A stretch of DNA of 5,841 nt from a bacterium (GTDB lineage Bacteria > Actinomycetota > Thermoleophilia > Solirubrobacterales > 70-9), in the NCBI GenBank assembly GCA_002919115.1, contig PKER01000297.1, positions 1-5,841 on the forward strand, read 5' to 3'. The translations under genes were made by a program, and so were the position numbers. This document shows, piece after piece, positions 1 to 5,782 of this stretch. A model generated the notes under the pieces. The model was not told where the DNA came from. It did no database searches and saw nothing but the letters and a program-made list of their open reading frames with translations. Each line of letters begins with the position of its first letter. Within the stretch, counting starts at the first letter, position 1.

Positions 1-941
1 GCCGCGCCCGCGAGCAGCACGGCGAGCGGGAAGATCGAGGCGACCCCCAGCCCCACGACCACGAACCCCGCGATCGTGAGCGCGGGAGGCAGCGGCAGCA
101 CGACCGCGAGCGCGCCCGCGAGCGCGCAGGCCGCGCCCGCGCGGATCAGGCGGATCGGCCCGAGGCGCTCACGCAGCGGGTCGCCCGCCAGCCTGCCGAA
201 CCCCATCGCCGCCGAGAAGGCCGCGAGGCCCGCGGCGGCGACGCCCTGCGAGGCGTCGCGCCACTCCGCGAGCAGCACCGCGCTCCAGTCCGACGCCGAG
301 CCCTCGACGAGGAGGGCGAAGAAGCCGATCGCCGCGAACGCGACCAGCACGCCCGTCGGCCGCGCGAACAGCCTGCCGGCGGCACGCGCGTCGACGTGAG
401 CCGGCAGCATCCGCGCCGTCGCGGCGAGCCCCACCGCGACGGCCGTGGCGCCGACGACCGCCAGGTGCGCGCTGGGAGCGACGCCTAGGGCCGCCGCCAC
501 GCCCGCCACTCCCGCGCCCGCCATCGCCCCGAAGCTGAAGGCGGCGTGGAAGGAGCTGAAGATCGCGCGCTCGTGGCGGTGCTCGGCCTGCACCCCCTGA
601 GCGTTCATCGCCACGTCGAGGAAGCCCGAGCCCAGGCCGAGCGCCGCGAAGGCCGCCATCAGCCAGCCGAGGCCCGGGGCGAGCGCCGGCGTCGCGAGGA
701 GCCCTCCGTAGAGGCAGACGCCCACCGCGGCGACCGGGCGGCTCCCGAACCGCGCCGCGGCCGCTCCCGCGAGCGGCTGCGAGACGACGAGGCCCAGCGA
801 CGAGCACAGCAGGGCGAGGCCGAGCTCGCCCTCGCCGAGGCCGAGGTCCGCCTTGATCGCGGGCACGCGGGCCATGAGCGAGCCGAACAAGAACCCGTTC
901 AGGGCGAAGGCGACGGTGACCGCGGCGCGCAGGTTGGGCAC
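1..941 (-). CDS. MFS transporter, YbjJ-like (3' end beyond window)
   Basis: This is an integral membrane transporter of the major facilitator superfamily. It probably moves a small solute by ion- or gradient-coupled transport across the cytoplasmic membrane; the substrate is unknown. The reverse strand stays open for 313 codons, to the window edge. The protein has alternating hydrophobic helices, an N-terminal helix with LNGFLFGSLMARVPAIK (residues 14-30), and a motif A-like loop ARFGSRP (63-69). The segment GFLDVAMNAQG (106-116), followed by E120 and SSFHAAFSFGAMAGA (129-143), is typical of the YbjJ-type MFS subfamily. EGSASDWSAVLL (213-224) and a second motif A-like loop GRLAGDPLRERLG (249-261) also fit. 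Family members are usually about 380-400 residues, so roughly 70-90 C-terminal residues are missing. An in-frame stop at 960-962 limits the start to GTG at 953, 950 or 941. I chose 941 because GGAGGG (958-953) then lies 11 bases upstream, while the other two sit on or 2 bases from it. The family is firm; the exact start is less so. Confidence 0.9.
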   Translation of the reverse strand, partial: MPNLRAAVTVAFALNGFLFGSLMARVPAIKADLGLGEGELGLALLCSSLGLVVSQPLAGAAAARFGSRPVAAVGVCLYGGLLATPALAPGLGWLMAAFAALGLGSGFLDVAMNAQGVQAEHRHERAIFSSFHAAFSFGAMAGAGVAGVAAALGVAPSAHLAVVGATAVAVGLAATARMLPAHVDARAAGRLFARPTGVLVAFAAIGFFALLVEGSASDWSAVLLAEWRDASQGVAAAGLAAFSAAMGFGRLAGDPLRERLGPIRLIRAGAACALAGALAVVLPLPPALTIAGFVVVGLGVASIFPLAVLLAGA

Positions 942-1010
942 GGAGACCACCACCCTCCGCTACCCGGATCGCTTGCGCAGGCCGCGCCCGCGTGGGAGGC
1001 TCGCCGCACC
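942..1010. promoter_or_regulatory. Divergent intergenic region, transporter/methyltransferase
   Basis: These about 70 bases separate two divergent genes and must hold the 5' control signals of at least one of them, unless transcription starts inside the opposite gene. Two purine-rich Shine-Dalgarno-like tracts are visible: GGAGGG on the minus strand (958-953) facing the transporter, and GGGAGG on the plus strand (994-999) facing the methyltransferase. I see no convincing -35/-10 pair on either strand, and no clear operator dyad. Confidence 0.4.
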
Positions 1011-1880
1011 ATCGCGGAGATCGCCCCCGAGAACGTCGAGGCCTACGAGGCCTGGAACGGCCCCCTGTACGAGCGCTGGGTCAGGTTCCGCGAGGTGGTC
1101 GCGGGTGCGCTCGTCGCCCACGGCGAGGCGGCGCTCGCGCATTTCCCGCCCCCGGCGGGCGGCCGCGTGCTCGACATCGGCTGCGGGCTGGGCGAGACGA
1201 CGCTGCGGCTCGCCGAGCTCGTCGGCCCGGAGGGGTCGGTGCTCGGCATCGACGTGGCCGAGCGGATGATCGGGCTGGCGCGCGCGGAGGCCGCGCACTT
1301 GGGGATCGCCAACGTCGAGTACGTCGACGGCGACGCCCAGACGCACCCGTTCGAGGGGCCGTTCGACTACGCGTTCGCCCGCTGCGGGACGATGTTCTTC
1401 GCCAACCCCGTGGCGGCGCTGCGCAACGTGCGGTCCGCGCTCGCGCCCGGGGCCCGCCTCAACATGGTCGTCTGGCGGCGCAAGCTCGACAACGACTGGC
1501 TGCACCGCGCCGAGGTGGTCGTGAAGCGGTTCGCCGACAAGCCCGAGGAGCACGACGAGCCGACCTGCGGCCCAGGCCCCTTCTCGATGGCGGACGCCGA
1601 CACCGTCACGGACGTCATGCGCCTCGCCGGCTTCGAGGGCGTCTCGCTGCACCGCTGCGACGAGCCCATCCGGATCGGCAGCGACCTCGACGCGGCGGTC
1701 GACTACGTGATGTCGATCGGGCCCGCCGCCGAGGTCGTGCGGCTGTGGGGCGAGCGGATCGACGAGATGCGCCCGCGGATCGAGGCCGCCGTGCGCGAGG
1801 CCCTGGCCGAGTTCGAAGGTCCCGACGGCGTGGTCGCCGCGGCGTCGACGTGGTCGGTGAGCGGCACCGCGCCCGCGTGA
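1011..1880 (+). CDS. Class I SAM-dependent methyltransferase
   Basis: This is a predicted cytoplasmic enzyme that transfers a methyl group from S-adenosylmethionine to an unknown acceptor. Numbering from codon 1011 gives 289 residues. The Rossmann motif I is VLDIGCGLGETT (53-64). The acidic residue ending strand 2 is D81 in LGIDVAERM, and the DGDAQ turn (106-110) probably contacts the adenine. A conserved CGTMFFANPVAALRNV stretch (125-140) and CGPGPFSMADADT (186-198) match a UbiE/Methyltransf_25-like group common in actinobacteria. The conserved N-terminus (roughly ENVEAYEAWNGPLY, 7-20) begins before any ATG, GTG or TTG in this frame. The next such codon downstream is GTG at 1095, which would delete it. 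Upstream, the frame continues open into the antisense of the transporter, with no plausible coding character. The best site is ATC at 1011, with GGGAGG 11 bases upstream, giving M(I)AEIAPENVEAYEAW. CTG at 1065 is a weaker option. Function is confident at family level; the start is uncertain. Confidence 0.85.
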   Translation: MAEIAPENVEAYEAWNGPLYERWVRFREVVAGALVAHGEAALAHFPPPAGGRVLDIGCGLGETTLRLAELVGPEGSVLGIDVAERMIGLARAEAAHLGIANVEYVDGDAQTHPFEGPFDYAFARCGTMFFANPVAALRNVRSALAPGARLNMVVWRRKLDNDWLHRAEVVVKRFADKPEEHDEPTCGPGPFSMADADTVTDVMRLAGFEGVSLHRCDEPIRIGSDLDAAVDYVMSIGPAAEVVRLWGERIDEMRPRIEAAVREALAEFEGPDGVVAAASTWSVSGTAPA

Positions 1881-1961
1881 TCGACCGTCCTCGCCTCCGG
1901 GACTGGAAACCCCGATGACGAGCGCGCGGGCGGCGATCCCGGACGCGGAGAGTCGATCGCG

Positions 1962-1985
1962 CGAGTAGGACGTTCGTCGAGTAGG
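1962..1985 (+). repeat. Direct repeat of CGAGTAGG, period 16
   Basis: CGAGTAGG occurs at 1962-1969 and again at 1978-1985, with 8 bases between the copies (16-base period). Both lie in the spacer upstream of the secreted beta-helix gene. A related CGAGTAG string appears once more near 5724, after the ligase. The repeat could be a tandem operator half-site, a pair of promoter -10-like elements, or chance. Confidence 0.4.
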
Positions 1986-2015
1986 CTGGCGGCCCATCGC
2001 GGGCTGGGCTAATCT
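1982..2015 (+). promoter_or_regulatory. Possible promoter for the beta-helix gene
   Basis: The spacer 1881-2029 is the least coding-like part of the window. Two hexamers fit the TANNNT pattern of bacterial -10 elements: TAGGCT (1982-1987) and TAATCT (2010-2015). Neither has a recognisable TTGACA-like -35 at the normal distance. If TAATCT is used, transcription would begin only a few bases before ATG 2030, giving a nearly leaderless message from that codon. The support is weak and rests on pattern only. Confidence 0.25.
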
Positions 2016-2029
2016 TCCGCGCCGCCAGG

Positions 2030-3289
2030 ATGCGGGCTTGGATGCGGAGAGTAGGGAGCTCGGGGGTTGTCGCGGTCGCCGCGGCGCTCTGCCTTGCCGC
2101 GAGCGCTCAGGCCGACGTGCGCTTCGCGGCTCCCGACGGCTCCGCCTCCGGGCAGTGCACTGAAGCCGACCCCTGCGAGATCATCACCGCCGTCGAGGGG
2201 GCCGAGTCCGGCGACATCGTGCGCGTGCTGCCGGGCTACTACGACACCGACCCCGACACGATCACGATCCCGAGCGGGGTGATCGTCGAGGGCGGGATCG
2301 GCGAGGAGCGCCCGGTCGTCGACACGCCCGGGTTTGACGGCAGCGCGTCCTCCGGCGAGGCGCTCTACGACGTGATCGTCGTCCACGGCCACCAGGACGT
2401 CCCGGGCGTCAACCGGGTCGATCACGTCGAGCGCGTCGAGGTGCTCGGGATCGCCACGGCCTCGAACCTGCCCTGCGTGGTCGGCAACTCCGGCGTCATG
2501 CGCGACTCGATTTGCTTCTCGCTCGCCTGGGGCGCGACCGCGCTCCTCGTCGACCACGACTGCACCGACTCGGAGGGCGCGACGGCCGAGATCACCAACG
2601 TGACCGCCGTCGCCGTCCACCACGCCGAGGACAACACCTACGGCGTGCGCGTCCAGGCCTCGAGCGCGTGCGAGTCGCACGTCGTGCTCGAGAACGTGAT
2701 CGCGCATGGGCACACCGTCGACATCGGCGTGCACAACAGCGGGCCCACCGGCCTTGAGCTCGAGGTCCCCAACACGCTCTACGAGAAGCCGATCCTCCTC
2801 TCGGGCGAGCTGTACGACGTCGACGACGCCGAGAGCGTCACCGGGCACGCCCTGTTCACCGACCTGGCCAACCTGGACCTGAGGCAGGCGCCAGGCTCGC
2901 CCTCGATCGACCAGGGGCGCGGCGACGGTGCCTACCGCCTCGACGTCTACGGCAACCCGCGCGTGCAGGGGGGCCGGATCGACATCGGCGCGCACGAGTT
3001 CGACGCGACGCCGACGGTCACGATCACCGGCCCGCGCGCCAAGCGCTTCGTCGTGGGCAAGCGCAAGCGCTTCAAGAAGGTGCGCGTCACCTTCACCGCG
3101 GACGAGCTCTCGGACTTCGAGTGCAAGCTGGACAAGCGGCCGTGGAGGCCGTGCGAGTCCGGCGCGCGGTTCAAGCTCAAGGCCAAGCGCCGCAAGGGCG
3201 CCCTGCACACGATCCGCGTGCGCGCGACGGACCTGACCGGGAACGTGAGCGCCCCGGCCGTCTGGCGGGGACGCGTCGTGCGCCGCTAG
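2030..3289 (+). CDS. Secreted right-handed beta-helix protein with Ig-like C-terminus
   Basis: This is a predicted exported protein of 419 residues and unknown function. It starts with a Sec signal peptide: a basic n-region (MRAWMRR), a hydrophobic stretch VVAVAAALCLAA (13-24), and an ASAQA motif with likely cleavage after A28. Residues about 29-325 look like a pectate-lyase-fold beta-helix. There is an N-terminal cap with C43 and C49, then repeated short strands rich in V, I, D, N and G. The end of this region has SPSIDQG and DIGAHEF (318-324), the hallmark of the 'choice-of-anchor Q' group. Residues about 327-419 form an Ig-like module with FECKL (C365), PC (C375) and RVRATDLTGN. The mature part has eight cysteines, suggesting disulfides. 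I see no catalytic motif, LPXTG or membrane anchor. ATG 2042 is an alternative start, with AGGA 11 bases upstream; ATG 2030 lacks a Shine-Dalgarno sequence. A structural or carbohydrate-binding surface role is inference. Confidence 0.85.
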   Translation: MRAWMRRVGSSGVVAVAAALCLAASAQADVRFAAPDGSASGQCTEADPCEIITAVEGAESGDIVRVLPGYYDTDPDTITIPSGVIVEGGIGEERPVVDTPGFDGSASSGEALYDVIVVHGHQDVPGVNRVDHVERVEVLGIATASNLPCVVGNSGVMRDSICFSLAWGATALLVDHDCTDSEGATAEITNVTAVAVHHAEDNTYGVRVQASSACESHVVLENVIAHGHTVDIGVHNSGPTGLELEVPNTLYEKPILLSGELYDVDDAESVTGHALFTDLANLDLRQAPGSPSIDQGRGDGAYRLDVYGNPRVQGGRIDIGAHEFDATPTVTITGPRAKRFVVGKRKRFKKVRVTFTADELSDFECKLDKRPWRPCESGARFKLKAKRRKGALHTIRVRATDLTGNVSAPAVWRGRVVRR

Positions 3290-3298
3290 CCGGCGGCG
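3281..3298 (+). terminator. GC stem-loop over the beta-helix gene stop codon
   Basis: CGCCGC (3281-3286) and GCGGCG (3293-3298) are perfect complements around a 6-base loop that contains the TAG stop (3287-3289). There is no T-tract afterwards. It could act as a weak terminator or RNA stabiliser, but in sequence this GC-rich a 6-bp stem can arise by chance. Confidence 0.25.
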
Positions 3299-3310
3299 TC
3301 GCGTACAGCG

Positions 3311-3332
3311 GGCGGTTCCGCCAAACTTGGCG
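3311..3332 (+). promoter_or_regulatory. Two overlapping dyads just before the aminotransferase start
   Basis: GGCGG-TT-CCGCC (3311-3322) and CGCCAA-AC-TTGGCG (3319-3332) are both perfect inverted repeats. They share the bases CGCC (3319-3322), so as RNA stems they would exclude each other. The second ends one base before the GTG start at 3334. No Shine-Dalgarno sequence is visible here, so the dyad occupies the ribosome-binding position. Possible roles are a repressor operator or a translation-control hairpin; neither is demonstrated. Confidence 0.35.
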
Positions 3333-3333
3333 C

Positions 3334-4728
3334 GTGACCGAGCGGCCCGAACACGAGTCCGCGCCCGCGCAGCGCCCGCAGACCCCAGCCCGGCAGCGGC
3401 GCGCGCACACCACCGCGCGCGACCTCGAGCGCTACGCGGGGCTGTTCGCCGACCGCACCAAGGTCATGCGCTCCTCGGCGATGCGGGACATGATGGAGAT
3501 CACCGCCCGGCCGGAGGTGATCTCGCTCGCCGGCGGGCTGCCCGACACCTCCACCTTCCCCAGCGACTCGTTCGCCGCGCAGATGACGCGCATCGCCCAG
3601 GAGTCCGCGGCCCAGGCGCTCCAGTACGGGCCCACCGAGGGCTTCGCCCGCACGAAGGAGTGCATCCGCGAGGTCATGGGCGCCGAGGGCATGAACCCAG
3701 ATCCCGACGACATCATCGTCACGACCGGCGGGCAGCAGGCACTCGACCTGATCACCAAGACCCTCGTCAACCCCGGCGACGTGGTGATCGCCGAGGGCCC
3801 CACCTACCCGGGCGTGCTCCCCACGCTCTACGCGTACGAGGCGCAGACGCTGCAGGTCGAGGTCGACGAGGACGGCATGCGCGTCGACCTGCTCGAGGAG
3901 CTCCTCGACCGCCTGCACGCGGAGGGGCGGCGGCCGAAGTTCATCTACACCGTGCCCTCCTTCCAGAACCCGGCCGGGGTCACCTTGTCGGACGAGCGGC
4001 GGCGGCGCCTGGTCGAGATCGCGCGCGAGCGCGAGCTGCTCGTCGTCGAGGACAACCCCTATGGACTCTTGCGCTACGAGGGCGAGCCGGAGGACACGCT
4101 CTACAAGCTCGACGGCGGCGACTTCGTCATCTACCTCGGCACGTTCTCGAAGATCCTCTCCCCCGGGATCCGCCTCGGCTGGCTGTGCGCGCCGCCGCCG
4201 GTGATGGAGAAGGTCGTGCTCGGCAAGCAGTCCTCGGACCTCTGCACGTCGACGCTCAGCCAGTACTTCGTGGACGAGTACTTCGCCGAGGGCCGGTGGA
4301 TGGCTTACATCGAGTCGCTGCGCGGCGTCTACCGCTCCCGCCGCGACGTGATGCTGGACGCGCTCGAGCGGCACTTCCCCACCGAGGCGACGTGGTCGCG
4401 GCCCGAGGGCGGCCTGTTCCTCTGGGCCACGCTGCCGAGCTACATCGACACCACCGACCTGCTCGCCCGCGCGCTGCGCGACAACGTCGCGTTCGTGCCC
4501 GGCGCCGGCGCGTTCGTCGACGGGCGCGGGCAGAGCTCGATGCGGCTCAACTTCTCGGCTGCGAACGAGGACGAGATCCGCGAGGGCATCCGGCGGATCG
4601 GCCGAGTCATCGCCGAGCAGGTCGAGCTCTACGGCGCGCTCAACCGCGACGCCGAGCCCGCGCCGCGCGAGGAGAGCGGGCCGGGCGGCGAGGTCGTCCC
4701 CATGCGGCGCCGGCCCGGGTCGCGATGA
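3334..4728 (+). CDS. PLP-dependent aminotransferase, fold type I (class I/II)
   Basis: This is a cytoplasmic pyridoxal-phosphate enzyme of 464 residues, predicted to transfer an amino group between an amino acid and a 2-oxoacid. It belongs to the aminotransferase I/II group that includes 2-aminoadipate (LysN-like) and aromatic/branched-chain aminotransferases. The MocR-type DNA-binding domain is absent. Visible motifs are SLAGGLPDTSTFP (64-76), YGPTEG (98-103), the cofactor-binding turn TTGGQQALDL (130-139), FQNPAG with N212, VEDNPYG with D240 and Y243, the Schiff-base lysine K273 in GTFSKILSPGIRLGW (R280 for phosphate), and R404 in MRLNFS for the substrate carboxylate. About 40 N-terminal and 25 C-terminal residues are polar, low-complexity and probably disordered. 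GTG 3334 is the chosen start; the frame upstream overlaps the beta-helix gene and is not coding-like. No Shine-Dalgarno sequence is seen. The stop overlaps the ligase start by 4 bases, so the two are probably one operon. The substrate cannot be fixed from sequence. Confidence 0.92.
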   Translation: MTERPEHESAPAQRPQTPARQRRAHTTARDLERYAGLFADRTKVMRSSAMRDMMEITARPEVISLAGGLPDTSTFPSDSFAAQMTRIAQESAAQALQYGPTEGFARTKECIREVMGAEGMNPDPDDIIVTTGGQQALDLITKTLVNPGDVVIAEGPTYPGVLPTLYAYEAQTLQVEVDEDGMRVDLLEELLDRLHAEGRRPKFIYTVPSFQNPAGVTLSDERRRRLVEIARERELLVVEDNPYGLLRYEGEPEDTLYKLDGGDFVIYLGTFSKILSPGIRLGWLCAPPPVMEKVVLGKQSSDLCTSTLSQYFVDEYFAEGRWMAYIESLRGVYRSRRDVMLDALERHFPTEATWSRPEGGLFLWATLPSYIDTTDLLARALRDNVAFVPGAGAFVDGRGQSSMRLNFSAANEDEIREGIRRIGRVIAEQVELYGALNRDAEPAPREESGPGGEVVPMRRRPGSR

Positions 4729-5663
4729 AGGTCGCGGTGCTCAAAGGCGGGCGTTCGCTGGAGCGCCAGGTGTCGCTGCGCTCGGGCGCGCGCGTCGAGG
4801 ACGCGCTCGAGTCGCTCGGGCACGAGGTCGTCCCGGTCGACGCGGGTGACGATCTCGTCCGCCGGCTCAAGCACGCGCGGCCGGACGTCGCCTTCATCGC
4901 CCTGCACGGAGCCGACGGCGAGGACGGCACCGTCCAGGAGCTGCTCGAGATCATCGGCATCCCCTACACGGGCCCCGGCGTCGCGGCCTGCCGCCGGGCG
5001 ATGGACAAGCCCGCCGCCAAGGAGATCATGCGCGCGGCCGGCGTGCCCACGCCCGAGTGGGTCTCGTTCAGCCAGACCGCCTTCAGCCAGCTCGGCGCCG
5101 CCGACGCCCTGGAGGAGATCGAGGCGCTGCTCGGCTTCCCGCTCGTGGTGAAGCCAGCGCGCGGCGGCTCCTCGCTCGGCGTGCGGTTCGCTGCCAGCCG
5201 GGACGAGGTCCCGCGCGCGATCGTCTCCGCTCTCTCCTACGACGACCGGGTGATGCTGGAGCGCCACGTCCGCGGCCGCGAGCTCGCGGTGAGCGTGCTC
5301 GACGGCAACCCCCTGCCGATCGTCGAGGTGCGCCCTCGCGACGAGGACCTCTACTCCTACGACGCGCGCTACGAGATCGGCCGCACCGAGTTCATCTGCC
5401 CCGCCCAGCTCGAGCCCGACGTCGCGGCCGCCGTGCGCGACGCGGCCGTGGCCACCTGGCGCGCGATCGGCTGCGAGGGGTTCGCGCGCGTCGACCTCAT
5501 CCTGGGCGACGACGGCCCGCAGGTGCTCGAGGTGAACGCCGTCCCGGGCCTCACCGACACCTCGCTCCTCCCGATGGCCGCCGAGGCGGGCGGCCTGCCC
5601 TTCGAGGAGCTCTGCGACCGGATCGTCGAGCTCGCGCTCAAGCGCTCACGTGCCGCGGCCTGA
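4725..5663 (+). CDS. ddl: D-alanine--D-alanine ligase
   Basis: This cytoplasmic ATP-grasp enzyme joins two D-alanines using ATP, giving the dipeptide added to UDP-MurNAc-tripeptide in peptidoglycan synthesis. Its 312 residues are close to E. coli DdlB (306). The N-terminal domain has LKGGRSLERQVSLRSG (6-21), with E13 matching the DdlB catalytic Glu15. HGADGEDGTVQ (61-71) and YTGPGVAACRRAMDK (81-95) follow. The ATP-grasp part has VKPARGGSSLGV (142-153; K143, S149/S150), RELAVSVLDG (185-194) and SYDARYEIGRTEFICPA (211-227) with Y216. It ends with GFARVDLIL (R255, D257) and VLEVNAVPGLT (E269, N271). Tyr at 216 indicates D-Ala-D-Ala rather than D-Ala-D-Lac ligase type. Position 215 is Arg where DdlB has Lys. 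The ATG at 4725 overlaps the aminotransferase TGA (4726-4728) as ATGA, consistent with translational coupling. A small in-frame repeat (FSQTAFSQL, 115-123) lies just before the ATP-grasp domain. Confidence 0.95.
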   Translation: MKVAVLKGGRSLERQVSLRSGARVEDALESLGHEVVPVDAGDDLVRRLKHARPDVAFIALHGADGEDGTVQELLEIIGIPYTGPGVAACRRAMDKPAAKEIMRAAGVPTPEWVSFSQTAFSQLGAADALEEIEALLGFPLVVKPARGGSSLGVRFAASRDEVPRAIVSALSYDDRVMLERHVRGRELAVSVLDGNPLPIVEVRPRDEDLYSYDARYEIGRTEFICPAQLEPDVAAAVRDAAVATWRAIGCEGFARVDLILGDDGPQVLEVNAVPGLTDTSLLPMAAEAGGLPFEELCDRIVELALKRSRAAA

Positions 5664-5668
5664 GCCGC
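5655..5668 (+). other. Short GC stem-loop over the ligase stop codon
   Basis: GCGGC (5655-5659) and GCCGC (5664-5668) are perfect complements with the loop CTGA, which contains the TGA stop. The 5-bp stem has no T-tract after it. It parallels the dyad over the beta-helix stop codon, but may be chance in this composition. Confidence 0.2.
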
Positions 5669-5743
5669 CTACACACCCCTCTCGCCCACTCTCCGCCCGC
5701 CCGCCGACCGCGCAGGAACGTCGCGAGTAGCAACGCAGCTGCA

Positions 5744-5782
5744 CGCTCGGCCGGGGTGGGCGCGGCGCCCTTCGGCTCAGCG
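5744..5782. terminator. Likely bidirectional terminator between convergent genes
   Basis: Outer arms CGCTCGGCCG (5744-5753) and CGGCTCAGCG (5773-5782) pair over 10 positions with one mismatch and one G-T wobble (G-U in plus-strand RNA). Inside them, GGGCG (5758-5762) and CGCCC (5766-5770) pair around a 3-base loop, with a small internal loop (GGGT against TT). The element lies 80 bases after the ligase stop. It covers the stop codon of the gene converging from the right, which is the usual place for a shared terminator. There is no long T-run on either strand, as is common in high-GC actinobacteria. Confidence 0.5.

Noticed and set aside
169..807. Minus-strand 212-codon open frame
   Set aside because: It lies on the same strand as the transporter but in another frame. 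It is Gly/Arg-rich and has no membrane helices, while the neighbouring frame has clear MFS motifs.
546..1010. Long upstream extension of the methyltransferase frame (to ATG 546)
   Set aside because: This part is antisense to the convincing MFS transporter, reads as Arg/Glu/Ala-rich low-complexity sequence, and has no resemblance to methyltransferase N-termini.
1915..1968. 17-codon mini-ORF starting at ATG 1915
   Set aside because: It has no Shine-Dalgarno sequence at good spacing and no conserved features, and it lies in a spacer; chance is the simplest explanation.
960..1997. Minus-strand 345-codon open frame antisense to the methyltransferase
   Set aside because: It is a typical GC-rich shadow, rich in Arg, Gly, His and Val with no recognisable motif, opposite a clear enzyme.
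2009..3208. Minus-strand 399-codon open frame antisense to the beta-helix gene
   Set aside because: It has low-complexity Val/Asp/Arg/Gly composition. The opposite strand has a signal peptide and recognisable domains.
3286..4374. Minus-strand 362-codon open frame antisense to the aminotransferase
   Set aside because: It is a shadow frame; the plus strand carries all catalytic motifs of a PLP enzyme.
3327..4724. Apparent 778-codon fusion running into ddl from upstream
   Set aside because: The part before 4725 is an out-of-frame, Arg/Ala-rich reading of the aminotransferase. The ligase has its own ATG at 4725 and a full-length domain, so this is not a fusion.
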